From Methylobacterium adhaesivum (GTDB taxonomy: Bacteria; Pseudomonadota; Alphaproteobacteria; Rhizobiales; Beijerinckiaceae): DNA of 64,000 nucleotides. The stretch spans positions 1 to 64,000 of the forward strand of contig NZ_BPQD01000001.1 of the NCBI RefSeq assembly GCF_022179065.1, read 5' to 3'. Of the stretch, positions 8,457 to 17,247 are shown piece by piece; position 1 is the stretch's first letter, and each line of letters opens with the position of its first letter. The notes under the pieces were generated by a model. The model saw only the letters and a list, made by a program, of their open reading frames with translations, did not search any database and had not been told where the DNA came from. Position numbers and translations under genes: made by a program.

Positions 8457-10811
8457 ATGCCGCTTCCCGTTTCCAAGACCTCGCGCCACGCCAAGCCCCC
8501 GCGCCGTGCCAAGACCCTGCGCCTCGGCGCGCTCCTCGCCCTTCCCGCCTTGGGCGCACATGCGCAGGACGCGGCCACCGTCACCCTCGACGAGGTCTCC
8601 GTCGTCGGCGATGGCACCCGCTCACCCACCGGGCGCGGCGCATTCGGCGTCGCATCCCCGCCCGGCTCTGCCCCGAGCGTCATCGAAAATCCCGTGGGCC
8701 AGATCGTCACCGCCGTGGGTCGCGAAAACACCATCGCCAACCGGCCGGCGACGAGCATCGGCTCCGTGCTCCTCGACTCGCCCGGCGTCACCGTGCGCCA
8801 GGGCAACGGCGCGCGGGACGTCGTCATCTCGATCCGTGGCAACAATGCCCGCTCCACGGGCGTCACCAAGAACACCGTCGTCCTCGAGGACGGCTTCATC
8901 CTGACCCAGCCCGACGGCGCCGCGCGCTTCGACCTCGTCGATCCGCGCGCCTATTCCCGCATCGACGTGTTCCGGGGGCCGCAATCGGCCCTGTTCGGCA
9001 ACTACGCCACCGGCGGAGCGCTGGCCTTCCGGACCCGCACGGGCCGCGAGATCTCAGACGGGAAGATCTTGGGCTACGAGATCGGCACCGATGCGGGCAG
9101 CTTCGGCTATCTCAGCAACTATTTCACCGTCGGCGGCGTCAGCGGCCCGGTGGAGATCAGCCTGTTCGCGAGCGACGTGCGCGCCAACGGCTATCAGGAC
9201 CACTCGTCGTACAACACCCAGACGGTGAACCTGCTGGCGAGCTACACACCGACCCCCGACAATCGCTTCACCCTGAAGGTGATCAACAACGAGCTGCAGG
9301 CGAACATCCCGGCGCGGTCGTCCCTCAACCAGTACCGCATCAACCCCTACCAGCGCGGCTGCGCCTCGGCGGCGACGGCGGCACTTGGCTGCACGGTCTA
9401 CAACCTGCCCAACAACGGCGCCTTCGGGGCGACCAGCCCCGTGACGGCGGGCGAGGTCGGTCTGTTCCGCAACGACCGGCGCAGCATCGTGGCCCTGCGC
9501 TGGGAGCACGACATCGACGCCCAGACGACGTGGCGCACGCAAGTCGGCTTCGACGAGCGCAACTACAACCAGCCGTTCTACACCAGCGCCGGACACGGCA
9601 GCCTGCCGTCCTACAACGTGCTCAGCGACATCACCCACCGCTCCGAGCTGTTCGGACTGCCGGCCACGACCTACGCCGCCGTGAGCTTCAGCGCCCTCGA
9701 CGCCCGCGCCACCACCTTCAACCTCCGGCCCCTGGCGGGCCCGGCGCTCGGCGCCCTCATCGGCGAGCAGACCGCCCTGCAGACCAATCTCGGCGGCCGG
9801 GCGCGCACGGAACTCGCTCTGTCGCCGGACTGGACGGGGGTGATCGGGATCAGCGCCGAGAACACCACGATCAACGGCCAGAACCGCGCCTACAGCTACT
9901 CGGCCGCCGGGCGCACCACCACGCAGGCGCTCGCCGACCGCAGCTTCCTCAACGTCGCGCCCGAACTCGCCCTGGTCTACCGGCCGAGCATCGAATGGGC
10001 GTTCCGGGGCCGGGCCGCCACGGGCTACACCACCCCGGCCTTCGGCAACCTGTTCGTGACCCCGGCCGGCGTGCCGGGCAACAACACCGATCTCAAGACG
10101 CAAGAGAACCTCGGCTTCGACCTCGGAGCCGACTGGACCCCGTGGGAGAATCTGCGCCTGTCCGTCACGGGCTTCGCAGAGTTCTTCCGCAACGAACTCG
10201 TGTCCCAGAGCCCCGGCGCCGGGCTCCTGGCCTACACCTTCAACGCCCCGGCTTCCGAGCATCGCGGCGTCGAGGTCGCGGCCGATTGGGGGTTCGGCCC
10301 GGGCTGGCGCGCCACCCTCGCCTACACCTTCGACGACCAGTTCTACACCCGCTACGTCGAGCAGCTGAGCGCCGGCAGCTTCACCGCGCGGTTCGACCGG
10401 GCCGGCAAGCTGATACCGGGCGTGCCCACCCACCAGCTCCTCGCCCGCCTCGGCTACGAGCAGGTCGGTGGCCCACTCTCCGGGGTCGGCGGCTTCGTCG
10501 AGGTGGTGGCGCAGGACGGCTTCTTCATCGACAATGCCAACAGCCTCAAGGCGCCGGGCTACGCCATCGTCAACGCCAACCTCCACTACGTCACCGACCT
10601 GCCCGGCGGCTACGCCAAGCGCCTGAACCTCTACGTCGAGGGACGCAACCTGTTCGACCGCACCTATGCGTCGTCGGTTCAGAACGTCGCCAACGGTCTC
10701 AGTACCACCACCGGCCTGCCGACGACGGCCGCGGCCCTCGCGAACGTCACGAGCTTGGTCTATGCAGGCGCCCCCCGCAGCATCGTGGCGGGGATGAAGC
10801 TGTCGTTCTAG
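8457..10811 (+). CDS. TonB-dependent receptor, metal or metallophore type
   Basis: This 784-residue outer-membrane protein has a signal region ending near AHAQ (about residue 35), a plug domain and a 22-strand barrel. The plug motifs are VLLDSPGVTVRQG, SIRGNNARS, IDVFRGPQSALFGNYATGGAL. The barrel ends with a C-terminal aromatic residue (KLSF). It most resembles receptors of the OprC/siderophore group, but the ligand cannot be read from the sequence. Its place downstream of DUF2946 and PepSY genes suggests energised uptake of a metal or metallophore, with PepSY acting at the inner membrane. The stop codon TAG coincides with the first bases of a dispersed repeat. Confidence 0.92.
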   Translation: MPLPVSKTSRHAKPPRRAKTLRLGALLALPALGAHAQDAATVTLDEVSVVGDGTRSPTGRGAFGVASPPGSAPSVIENPVGQIVTAVGRENTIANRPATSIGSVLLDSPGVTVRQGNGARDVVISIRGNNARSTGVTKNTVVLEDGFILTQPDGAARFDLVDPRAYSRIDVFRGPQSALFGNYATGGALAFRTRTGREISDGKILGYEIGTDAGSFGYLSNYFTVGGVSGPVEISLFASDVRANGYQDHSSYNTQTVNLLASYTPTPDNRFTLKVINNELQANIPARSSLNQYRINPYQRGCASAATAALGCTVYNLPNNGAFGATSPVTAGEVGLFRNDRRSIVALRWEHDIDAQTTWRTQVGFDERNYNQPFYTSAGHGSLPSYNVLSDITHRSELFGLPATTYAAVSFSALDARATTFNLRPLAGPALGALIGEQTALQTNLGGRARTELALSPDWTGVIGISAENTTINGQNRAYSYSAAGRTTTQALADRSFLNVAPELALVYRPSIEWAFRGRAATGYTTPAFGNLFVTPAGVPGNNTDLKTQENLGFDLGADWTPWENLRLSVTGFAEFFRNELVSQSPGAGLLAYTFNAPASEHRGVEVAADWGFGPGWRATLAYTFDDQFYTRYVEQLSAGSFTARFDRAGKLIPGVPTHQLLARLGYEQVGGPLSGVGGFVEVVAQDGFFIDNANSLKAPGYAIVNANLHYVTDLPGGYAKRLNLYVEGRNLFDRTYASSVQNVANGLSTTTGLPTTAAALANVTSLVYAGAPRSIVAGMKLSF

Positions 10812-10857
10812 GGCATCGGGTCAAGGGCGGCTTCCGGCTTTCCGGAAGTATCGATGC
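10808..10857 (+). repeat. Dispersed palindromic element, copy 1
   Basis: This roughly 50-base element begins CTAGGGCATC, has a central GGCTTCCGGCTTTCCGGAAG, and ends TCGATGC. Related copies are at 27989-28031 and, inverted, at 57738-57790. Its first bases CTAG contain the stop codon of the TonB receptor gene. Confidence 0.7.
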
Positions 10858-11337
10858 GAAAACAGAGACTTCGGAGCATCAGGCAAAAAGACCGAGCCTG
10901 GGATGATGCTCGGGAAGTCCGCACCCCCGCGCCGGCGTAGCGCGGGGCCTGGACCACGGCGGCGCCCTCTCGGTTAATGGAGTGTTTCACGGGAAACACC
11001 CCATCGCCACCAATTGGCCTTGCCCTTTCGATCGGTCGATCCCAGAGACTTCTTTCGTTGGTATCCGCTCCAGAGCGGTGACTTTGGCCATTCGATCTCG
11101 GCATCTCAGAGCAATTTTGAAGGATATCAAATCATCATCGCAACGCGAAGTAGTATCCTTCGAGCTAAACATTTGATGTGATGCGAACCGAAAGCTCCAT
11201 CAGACACGATCCATTCGTCTGAAATCTTTGTCCTTCCCGACTCGACACAACCCATTCGAAAGCATTTGGGTCGACGTTGCAGCAGGCGGCGGAACGCACG
11301 CCCGCATCCAGTCACGCCCAGAGGCCCATCCCGCTCC
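10858..11337. other. Intergenic region before tadE genes
   Basis: No convincing gene is present in this stretch. The second half has lower GC than its surroundings. An inverted repeat with perfect 8-base arms (GAAGGATA/TATCCTTC at 11119-11126 and 11154-11161) lies about 180 bases before the first tadE gene and could be a regulatory or terminator-like structure. No clear promoter hexamers were assigned. Confidence 0.4.
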
Positions 11338-11928
11338 ATGGCATTCATGCCCCTGTACCGCCGCAACGGGCGCTCATCGGCGGCGCTCCTCACCCGCTTT
11401 CGCCGGGATCGCGGCGGCGCCACGGTGGTGGAATTCGCCCTGGTGATTGTCCCGTTCCTGGCGCTGATGATGGGCATCATCGACATGGCGACGCTGTTCT
11501 GGGCGAGCCAGACCCTCGACGACGCCCTGGCGGACGCGGCGCGGACGGTGCAGACCGGGCAATTCCAAAGCGCCAATACCGACGTTACCAACGCGGCGAC
11601 GTTGTTGGAGAATCTGCGAAAGCAGCTTTGCACCGTGAACGGCGCCGAACGCTGGACCCTGTTCGCGTGTGCGGACGTGAAGCTGGACGTCCGGGTCTAC
11701 ACGACCATGGCGGCAGGCGCGATCGGAGCGCCCCTCGATGCGTCCAGCCGGGACTGGTCAGCGAATTTTGGCAAGAACTACACCAATCCCCAGGGCAGCA
11801 GCATCGTGGTGATTCAGGCGGCCGTGAAGTATCCGAGCTTCAACCTCATGTTTCCCATGACCCCGACCTTCGCAGACGGGTCGCGGCTGCTTCAGTCCGT
11901 ACAGGTTTTCCGCACCGAGCCATTCTGA
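11338..11928 (+). CDS. TadE-like pseudopilin, first copy
   Basis: This 196-residue protein has a short basic N-terminus, then RDRGGATVVEFALVIVPFLA at about 23-42, the prepilin-like TadE segment with the conserved Glu five residues into the hydrophobic stretch. The rest is a soluble domain with two cysteines (LCTV and FACAD). TadE proteins are minor pseudopilins of the Flp/Tad pilus. No tadA, tadB, tadC, cpaB or flp gene is in the window, so the assembly machinery must be elsewhere. ATG 11338 was chosen because the frame upstream encodes a basic, low-complexity stretch. Confidence 0.85.
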   Translation: MAFMPLYRRNGRSSAALLTRFRRDRGGATVVEFALVIVPFLALMMGIIDMATLFWASQTLDDALADAARTVQTGQFQSANTDVTNAATLLENLRKQLCTVNGAERWTLFACADVKLDVRVYTTMAAGAIGAPLDASSRDWSANFGKNYTNPQGSSIVVIQAAVKYPSFNLMFPMTPTFADGSRLLQSVQVFRTEPF

Positions 11929-11976
11929 GTGTCCGTCTGCGAACCCACGCCGCGCGTCCGGGGGCCGCATGACCGC

Positions 11977-12651
11977 ATGTTTTCGGAGGTTGTCCTGACC
12001 GTTCGTCCGTTCGCCCGTCCCCCGGTGCCGCGCTTCCTCGGCCGTTTCCAGCGTGACCGGAGCGGCGTCGCCGCCGTGGAGTTCGCCCTCATCGCCCCGA
12101 TCCTCCTCCTGATCTACGTCGGGAGCTGCGAACTCGCGCGGGCCGCGATGGCGCAGCGGCGCACCACCCTGCTGACCCGGACCGTGGCCGACCTCACCGC
12201 CCTCGGTGACACCACCTCGCCCATGACGCGGGCGACCATGACGGACATCCTCGCGGCTTCGAAGCTCGTCTACGGGCCGTTCGAGGCGACGCAGGCCACC
12301 ATTCGGGTCGCCGCCATCGGGATCTATATGCAGGGTGCGAACCGCACGGTCCGGATCTGCTCCAGCGACGGGTCGCCCAGCAGCGCGAAATGGTCCGTCG
12401 GCCCGGCGCCTGCGGGCCTGACGATTCCGGCTGCCTACAACCGCGACGGCATGCGCCTCGTCGTCGCCGAGGTCACGATGCCCTACGCGCCGGTCCTCGG
12501 CGCCTCCTACGCGACTCTGATGGGCTCGGCGGTGCTCCCCCTGTCCGACACGGTGATCTGGCCGACCCGTCAGGGAAAAAACGTTACCTCGGGCGCCGAC
12601 GACGAAGTCATCCTGCCCTCCGGAACTGCCTGCCCGGCGACGTTGAACTGA
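11977..12651 (+). CDS. TadE-like pseudopilin, second copy
   Basis: This product has about 224 residues from ATG 11977, or 240 if the GTG at 11929, directly after the previous stop, is used; neither has a strong ribosome binding site. The N-terminal motif is RDRSGVAAVEFALIAPILLL, the TadE prepilin-type segment with its conserved Glu. A soluble C-terminal domain has CSSDG and a late cysteine (GTACPA). It follows the first TadE gene closely and is likely co-transcribed. It faces the TadG-like gene convergently. Confidence 0.82.
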   Translation: MFSEVVLTVRPFARPPVPRFLGRFQRDRSGVAAVEFALIAPILLLIYVGSCELARAAMAQRRTTLLTRTVADLTALGDTTSPMTRATMTDILAASKLVYGPFEATQATIRVAAIGIYMQGANRTVRICSSDGSPSSAKWSVGPAPAGLTIPAAYNRDGMRLVVAEVTMPYAPVLGASYATLMGSAVLPLSDTVIWPTRQGKNVTSGADDEVILPSGTACPATLN

Positions 12652-12840
12652 GACAGACCCATCGGGATTAGGCGATCGCCATCGAATTGAGCCTGCCCGA
12701 CGTCGTCTGCCGCTTCATCCCTCCGGCGCTACGCAGCCGGCTTCCGGGACAAGCAAGGGGGGGCGGAAGCCGACGCCGTCGGCGACACCGCCCTCCGCAG
12801 GAGCGGAACCGGGCGGCCCTTCCCCCGCGCCCCAAGTGAC

Positions 12841-14586
12841 TCAGCGCACGATCCGCAATTTACCGATGCTCTTGGCGATGTCGTCGAAGGCCGCCATGAG
12901 GGCCGTGGACGAGTTGGCGACGTAGGCCTGCCCCGGCGCCGTCGCGCAATCGCGCAGGAGGTCGATGCCGGCTTGGTCGATGGGATCGCTCGGCACGCTG
13001 AAGCCGATGGTGAAGACCGCGATGTTGCGGGCCTTGGCGTTGGTGCAGGCCTCGCGCGTCAGGGCGTCGAGGGCGGCGCGCGCCTGGGCGAGGCTCGTCG
13101 GCGTGCCCGTCCCGGTGACGAGGCGGCTCGGCAGGCCCGGACTGCCCGACACCCGGGTCCCGTTGCCGTTGATCATGTAGCTCAAGGGGCTGAAGATCGA
13201 ATCGTGGATGTTGGAGAGCCCGAACGCGGTGTTCGGGTACCAGGAATTCTCGCCGTCGGTCATAAGGACGATCACCTTCCGGACGGTGGTGTCGTTATAG
13301 GCGCTGGTCTGGCCGAAGAGGCCGGCCGGGGAGATCGTCCGCCACGCCCACATGAAGCCTTCGAAGATGTTCGTGCTGCCGATGGCGACGAGGCTGTCGA
13401 TGAGGGATTTCAGCTTGGCCGTGTCGGTGGTTAGGGTCTGGAGCGGCTTGCTGGTGCAGGCGTTGTTGGGCCCGTTGGGGAGTTGGAGGGCGTTCTTCGA
13501 CGTCGCGGCGTAGGACGTCGGCTTGTAGTACTTGCACGCGCGCATCTCCGCCTCGGGGGCGGTCATCGTCTTGGCTTCGCAGCCCGGCTCGTTGGTGTTG
13601 TCGTCGAGATAACTGTTGATGTACCTCTGGGTCGAGGGCGACAGGGCCGTATAGTCGTTGTGGGTGCCGGGAACCTTCAGACTGCCGGACAAAGTCACCG
13701 TATTTGGCGTGTCGCCACCGGGCTCGTCGGGGGCGAACATCGGCACGAAGTAGCTGTTGGGATTGTCCGGCGTCGGCGCCGTATCCTGCACGTTCAGGGG
13801 ATAGGGCCGTGTCTCGAGGCAGCCGGCCCAGCCCCAGCCCGAATCGAGCTTTCTGAGCTGATCGAACAGGTCGAACCGGCTCTTGAGCGCCGTCTTGACG
13901 GTGGCGTTCGCGGCGGAAAAATCGACGTTGGTCCAATGGTAGGCGGATTTCGCAGCGCCATCGATCCAGGGAGTGGCGGCGCCGTAGGTCTTGGGGTCCA
14001 CCGCCACGCCCCCGGCGAAGGGCACGATGGAGATCCGGGTCTGCGGGCTGAAGGCCGGCTTGGAGTAGACGTAATCCACGAACTTCTTGGCCGCATCCCG
14101 GGCGGCGGCCATCTTCGTGCCCGAGCCGCCCGCGGAATCCATCGATCCCGTGGTGTCGAGGGCGATGGCGATCTCGAAGGTCTGGGCCATGGGCGTCGCG
14201 CATTGCGAGGAGGCCCCGACCGGAATGGTGTTGACCCGTAGCAGGCTGGCGAAGGCGGTCCGGTAGGTGGCGCCGGCCTTCACCGTGATGATGCGCGGGT
14301 TGGCGCTGATGGCCAGGGGGGCCGTCAGGGCCGCGCCCTCGGGCATGTAGGCGGCGATGAGCTTGGCGGCTTGATCCTCCAGGGCGGCGGGGGTCGTCGC
14401 AAGGCTCGTCTGGCACAGGGCGAGGGCTGTGCCATCGACGGCGTTCTGCAATCGCGCACGCAAGGCCGAGGCCCGCCCGTAATCGACCGCCGCACCAGCG
14501 AGGAACATGACCGGAACGAAGCTCAACCCAAACAGGATCGCGATATTCCCGCGCCCGTCCCCCAGAAATCGATGCCCTGAATCCAT
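12841..14586 (-). CDS. TadG-like protein with von Willebrand factor A domain
   Basis: This 581-residue protein starts GNIAILFGLSFVPVMFLAGAA (about 13-33), the prepilin-like TadG helix. A VWA domain follows, with its MIDAS motif DTTGSMDSAGGSGTK at about 148-162. Further motifs IVLMTDGENSW and the terminal FTIGFS complete the VWA fold. Several cysteines (CLETRP, CEAKT, CKYYK) lie in the insert. TadG-type proteins are envelope-anchored and help Tad pilus function or surface attachment. The gene is convergent with the two TadE genes, an uncommon separation because tadE, tadF and tadG are usually co-directional. Confidence 0.88.
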   Translation of the reverse strand: MDSGHRFLGDGRGNIAILFGLSFVPVMFLAGAAVDYGRASALRARLQNAVDGTALALCQTSLATTPAALEDQAAKLIAAYMPEGAALTAPLAISANPRIITVKAGATYRTAFASLLRVNTIPVGASSQCATPMAQTFEIAIALDTTGSMDSAGGSGTKMAAARDAAKKFVDYVYSKPAFSPQTRISIVPFAGGVAVDPKTYGAATPWIDGAAKSAYHWTNVDFSAANATVKTALKSRFDLFDQLRKLDSGWGWAGCLETRPYPLNVQDTAPTPDNPNSYFVPMFAPDEPGGDTPNTVTLSGSLKVPGTHNDYTALSPSTQRYINSYLDDNTNEPGCEAKTMTAPEAEMRACKYYKPTSYAATSKNALQLPNGPNNACTSKPLQTLTTDTAKLKSLIDSLVAIGSTNIFEGFMWAWRTISPAGLFGQTSAYNDTTVRKVIVLMTDGENSWYPNTAFGLSNIHDSIFSPLSYMINGNGTRVSGSPGLPSRLVTGTGTPTSLAQARAALDALTREACTNAKARNIAVFTIGFSVPSDPIDQAGIDLLRDCATAPGQAYVANSSTALMAAFDDIAKSIGKLRIVR

Positions 14587-14859
14587 TCACTTGACCTTGA
14601 TCGACCGCTGAAGACCTCCATCAGAGTTCCGTTAACGTTTTGTGAGCGCGAGTAATGGCGATGGATACGCTCGTGCAAGCGACGCAGACAGAACGCCTTT
14701 CCACGGAGCGTCGGGGACCCGTTCGCGATTCCGGTGCCACGGGCCAAGTCCCCCGAGGGGATCATCACGGTCTCGTTGCCGGCGGCCGGGACCACAGACA
14801 GACGCCGCCTCATGGTCTAGATCTGGTGCGCCCCACAGGGGGCCGCCGCCCGAGGGTCC

Positions 14860-15264
14860 ATGACGATGCTCCGCCGCCCGCTCCTCCTCGCCGCCCTCGC
14901 CTTGGCCCTCTCACCCCTTGCCGGAAGCGCGCCGGCCCGCGCCGGGGAAGTGGTGCCGTTCGAGGCCGAGGCGTTCGCGGCGGCGCAGAAGGCGGGCCGG
15001 CCGATCCTCGTCGAGGTCAGCGCGCCGTGGTGCCCGATCTGCAAGAGCCAGAAGCCGATCCTGGCCAAGCTCGCGGCGGACCCGCGCTTCAAGGACCTCG
15101 TGATCTTCGACGTCGATTTCGACAGCCGCAAGGACGTCCTGCGCCGGTTCGACGCCCGCATGCAGAGCACGCTCATCGCCTTCAAGGGCGCGGTGGAGAC
15201 GGGCCGCTCGGTCGGCGAGACCCAGCCGGAATGGATCGAGGGGCTCGTGGAGAAGACGCTCTAA
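14860..15264 (+). CDS. Exported thioredoxin-fold protein
   Basis: This 134-residue protein has an N-terminal signal peptide (about 1-28, ending ARA) and a thioredoxin-like domain with the redox motif WCPIC at 57-61. It resembles the C-terminal part of DsbD and thiol:disulfide reductases. It acts in the periplasm and probably receives electrons from the CcdA-like protein encoded six bases downstream. The two form a plausible thiol-reduction pair. The substrates cannot be inferred from the window. Confidence 0.88.
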   Translation: MTMLRRPLLLAALALALSPLAGSAPARAGEVVPFEAEAFAAAQKAGRPILVEVSAPWCPICKSQKPILAKLAADPRFKDLVIFDVDFDSRKDVLRRFDARMQSTLIAFKGAVETGRSVGETQPEWIEGLVEKTL

Positions 15265-15270
15265 CCCACC

Positions 15271-15990
15271 ATGAGCGCCTCCCTCGGCCTCGCCTTCCTC
15301 GCCGGCCTCCTGTCGGTGCTCTCGCCCTGCGTGCTGCCGCTGCTGCCCCTCGTCCTCGGAGCGGCGGCCTCGGAGCATCGCCTCGGACCGGTGGCCCTGG
15401 CCGGGGGCCTCGCCCTCGCCTTCGTCGCCATCGGGCTGTTCGTCGCCACCATCGGCTTCGGGATCGGCCTCGACACGGACGTGTTCCGCCGCGTCGCCGC
15501 CCTCCTCCTCGTCGCCATCGGTGTCGTCCTCCTCGTGCCGGCCGCCCAGACGCGCCTCGCCGTCGCCGCCGGCCCTTTGAGCGACCGGGCGCAGGCCCGG
15601 TTCGGCGGCCGCTCCACCGCCGGGCTCGGCGGTCAGTTCGGCGTCGGCCTGCTCCTCGGCGCCGTGTGGAGCCCCTGCGTCGGGCCAACCCTCGGGGCGG
15701 CCTCGCTGCTGGCCGCGCAGGGGCGCGATCTCCCCACCGTGGCGCTCACCATGCTGATGTTCGGCCTCGGGGCCGGCCTGCCCCTGGCGCTCCTCGGCGC
15801 CCTGTCGCGGGCGACTCTCCTGCACTGGCGCGACCGGATGATGCGCCTCGGGCGTGGCCTCAAGGCGGCTCTCGGCCTCATCCTGGTGGTGACGGGCCTC
15901 GCCATCCTGACGAGCCTCGACAAGGCCCTGGAGACCGCCTTGGTCGACGCTTCGCCCGCGTGGCTCACCGCCCTGACGACGCGGTTCTGA
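15271..15990 (+). CDS. CcdA-like cytochrome c biogenesis/DsbD membrane protein
   Basis: This 239-residue inner-membrane protein has six hydrophobic segments. Two cysteines at the membrane face occur in LLSVLSPCVLPLLP (about 12-25) and VWSPCVGPTLGAA (about 130-142). These are the redox pair of CcdA/DsbD transmembrane domains, which move electrons from cytoplasmic thioredoxin to periplasmic thiol proteins. The gene is six bases after the thioredoxin-fold gene. It is shorter than DsbD because the periplasmic domains are separate. Confidence 0.88.
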   Translation: MSASLGLAFLAGLLSVLSPCVLPLLPLVLGAAASEHRLGPVALAGGLALAFVAIGLFVATIGFGIGLDTDVFRRVAALLLVAIGVVLLVPAAQTRLAVAAGPLSDRAQARFGGRSTAGLGGQFGVGLLLGAVWSPCVGPTLGAASLLAAQGRDLPTVALTMLMFGLGAGLPLALLGALSRATLLHWRDRMMRLGRGLKAALGLILVVTGLAILTSLDKALETALVDASPAWLTALTTRF

Positions 15991-16073
15991 AACCCGGTCG
16001 CCACGCCCATTGCCGGGGGGAGCGTGCTCCGTCACCCTGCGGCATCCGCCCCTTCGGCGGCCGGGAGAAACCG

Positions 16074-17207
16074 ATGCGCAAGACATCGTGCGAAACGACA
16101 GTGCAGAAGGCGACAGCGACGAAACGCGGGTTCCTCGGTGGCCTCGCCCTCCTCGGGGCGACCGCCGCCACGTCCGCTGCACGCGCCGCGACACGCGAGG
16201 GCGATGCCCCAGGGAACAAGGCTCCGGCGGCGAAGCCCCTGGTGACGGAAGTCTTCCGCGTTCCGACGGCCGATCCGGACGTCTCGCTCTACGTCCGCAA
16301 CAAGCGCCCGGCCGACATGACGGCGTTTCCGGCCGACCGGATCCTGCTCTACGTCCACGGCGCGACCTACCCGGCCTCGACGTCGTTCGATCTGCCCCTC
16401 GACGGCGTGTCGATGATGGATGCCCTCGCCGGCCGCGGCTTCGACGTCTACCTCGTGGATCTGCCCGGCTACGGTTTTTCCGACCGGCCGCGCCAGATGA
16501 GCGCGCCCGCCGGGGACAACCCGCCGTTCCTGCGCACCGTCGATTCCGCCCACGCCGTGGGCCTGGCCATCGAGGCCATCCTGGCACGCCGGGGGGTGGA
16601 CAGGCTCAACCTCATGGGCTGGTCGTGGGGCACCTCGACCATGGGGCTCTACACCTCCCAGAACAACGCGAAGGTGAATCGCCTCGTCCTCTACGCTCCG
16701 CAATGGCTCGCCACGGCCCCGCTGAACCTCGGCACCGCCGGCCCCCTCGGCGCCTACCGGGCGGTGTCGCGGGAGACGGCGCGGGATCGCTGGCTCAAGG
16801 GCGTCCCCGAAGACAAGAAGGCTGGCCTCATCCCGCCGGGCTGGTTCGAGCAATGGGCCGACGCCACCTTCGCGACGGACACGGTGGGGGCCGCCCAGAC
16901 CCCACCAGTCCTGCGCGCGCCCAACGGCATCCTCGCTGATTCGCAGGATTACTGGCAGGCCGGCAAGCCGCTCTACGACCCCGGCCTGATCCGGGTGCCG
17001 ACCCTGGTGATCCACGCGGAATGGGATGCCGACCTGCCGAGCTATCAGGCACAGGGCTATTTCGCGAAACTCACCGCCACGCCCTACAAACGCTTCATCG
17101 AACTTGGCGAGGGCACCCATACGGTGATGATGGAGAAGAACCGGCCGCAGTTCTTCCGCGCCGTCGCCGCCTTCCTCGAAGAGACGGCCCCCTCCACCCT
17201 GGACTGA
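16074..17207 (+). CDS. Exported alpha/beta hydrolase
   Basis: This 377-residue protein has an N-terminal twin-arginine-like or Sec signal (TKRGFLGGLALLGAT, lacking a strict RR). The alpha/beta hydrolase domain then has the oxyanion segment LLYVHGATYP, the nucleophile elbow GWSWGTS, an acid in HAEWDADLP and a histidine in EGTHTVMME. These match the catalytic triad of the fold. The substrate is unknown. GGGAGAA lies a few bases before ATG 16074 and supports this start. The gene is in the same direction as the thioredoxin/CcdA pair with an 83-base gap. Confidence 0.85.
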   Translation: MRKTSCETTVQKATATKRGFLGGLALLGATAATSAARAATREGDAPGNKAPAAKPLVTEVFRVPTADPDVSLYVRNKRPADMTAFPADRILLYVHGATYPASTSFDLPLDGVSMMDALAGRGFDVYLVDLPGYGFSDRPRQMSAPAGDNPPFLRTVDSAHAVGLAIEAILARRGVDRLNLMGWSWGTSTMGLYTSQNNAKVNRLVLYAPQWLATAPLNLGTAGPLGAYRAVSRETARDRWLKGVPEDKKAGLIPPGWFEQWADATFATDTVGAAQTPPVLRAPNGILADSQDYWQAGKPLYDPGLIRVPTLVIHAEWDADLPSYQAQGYFAKLTATPYKRFIELGEGTHTVMMEKNRPQFFRAVAAFLEETAPSTLD

Positions 17208-17221
17208 GCCCGGCTCCGTTA

Positions 17222-17247
17222 GGCCGGGCTCCCGGGGGATCCCGGCC
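17222..17247. terminator. Bidirectional hairpin between convergent genes
   Basis: Arms GGCCGGG (17222-17228) and CCCGGCC (17241-17247) form a GC-rich stem between the hydrolase and dehydrogenase genes, which converge here. There is no clear U run, so a terminator role is likely but not proven. Confidence 0.5.

Noticed and set aside
8054-10906. 950-codon open frame overlapping the TonB receptor
   Set aside because: Arg/Pro-rich frame shift of the receptor gene with no conserved motif.
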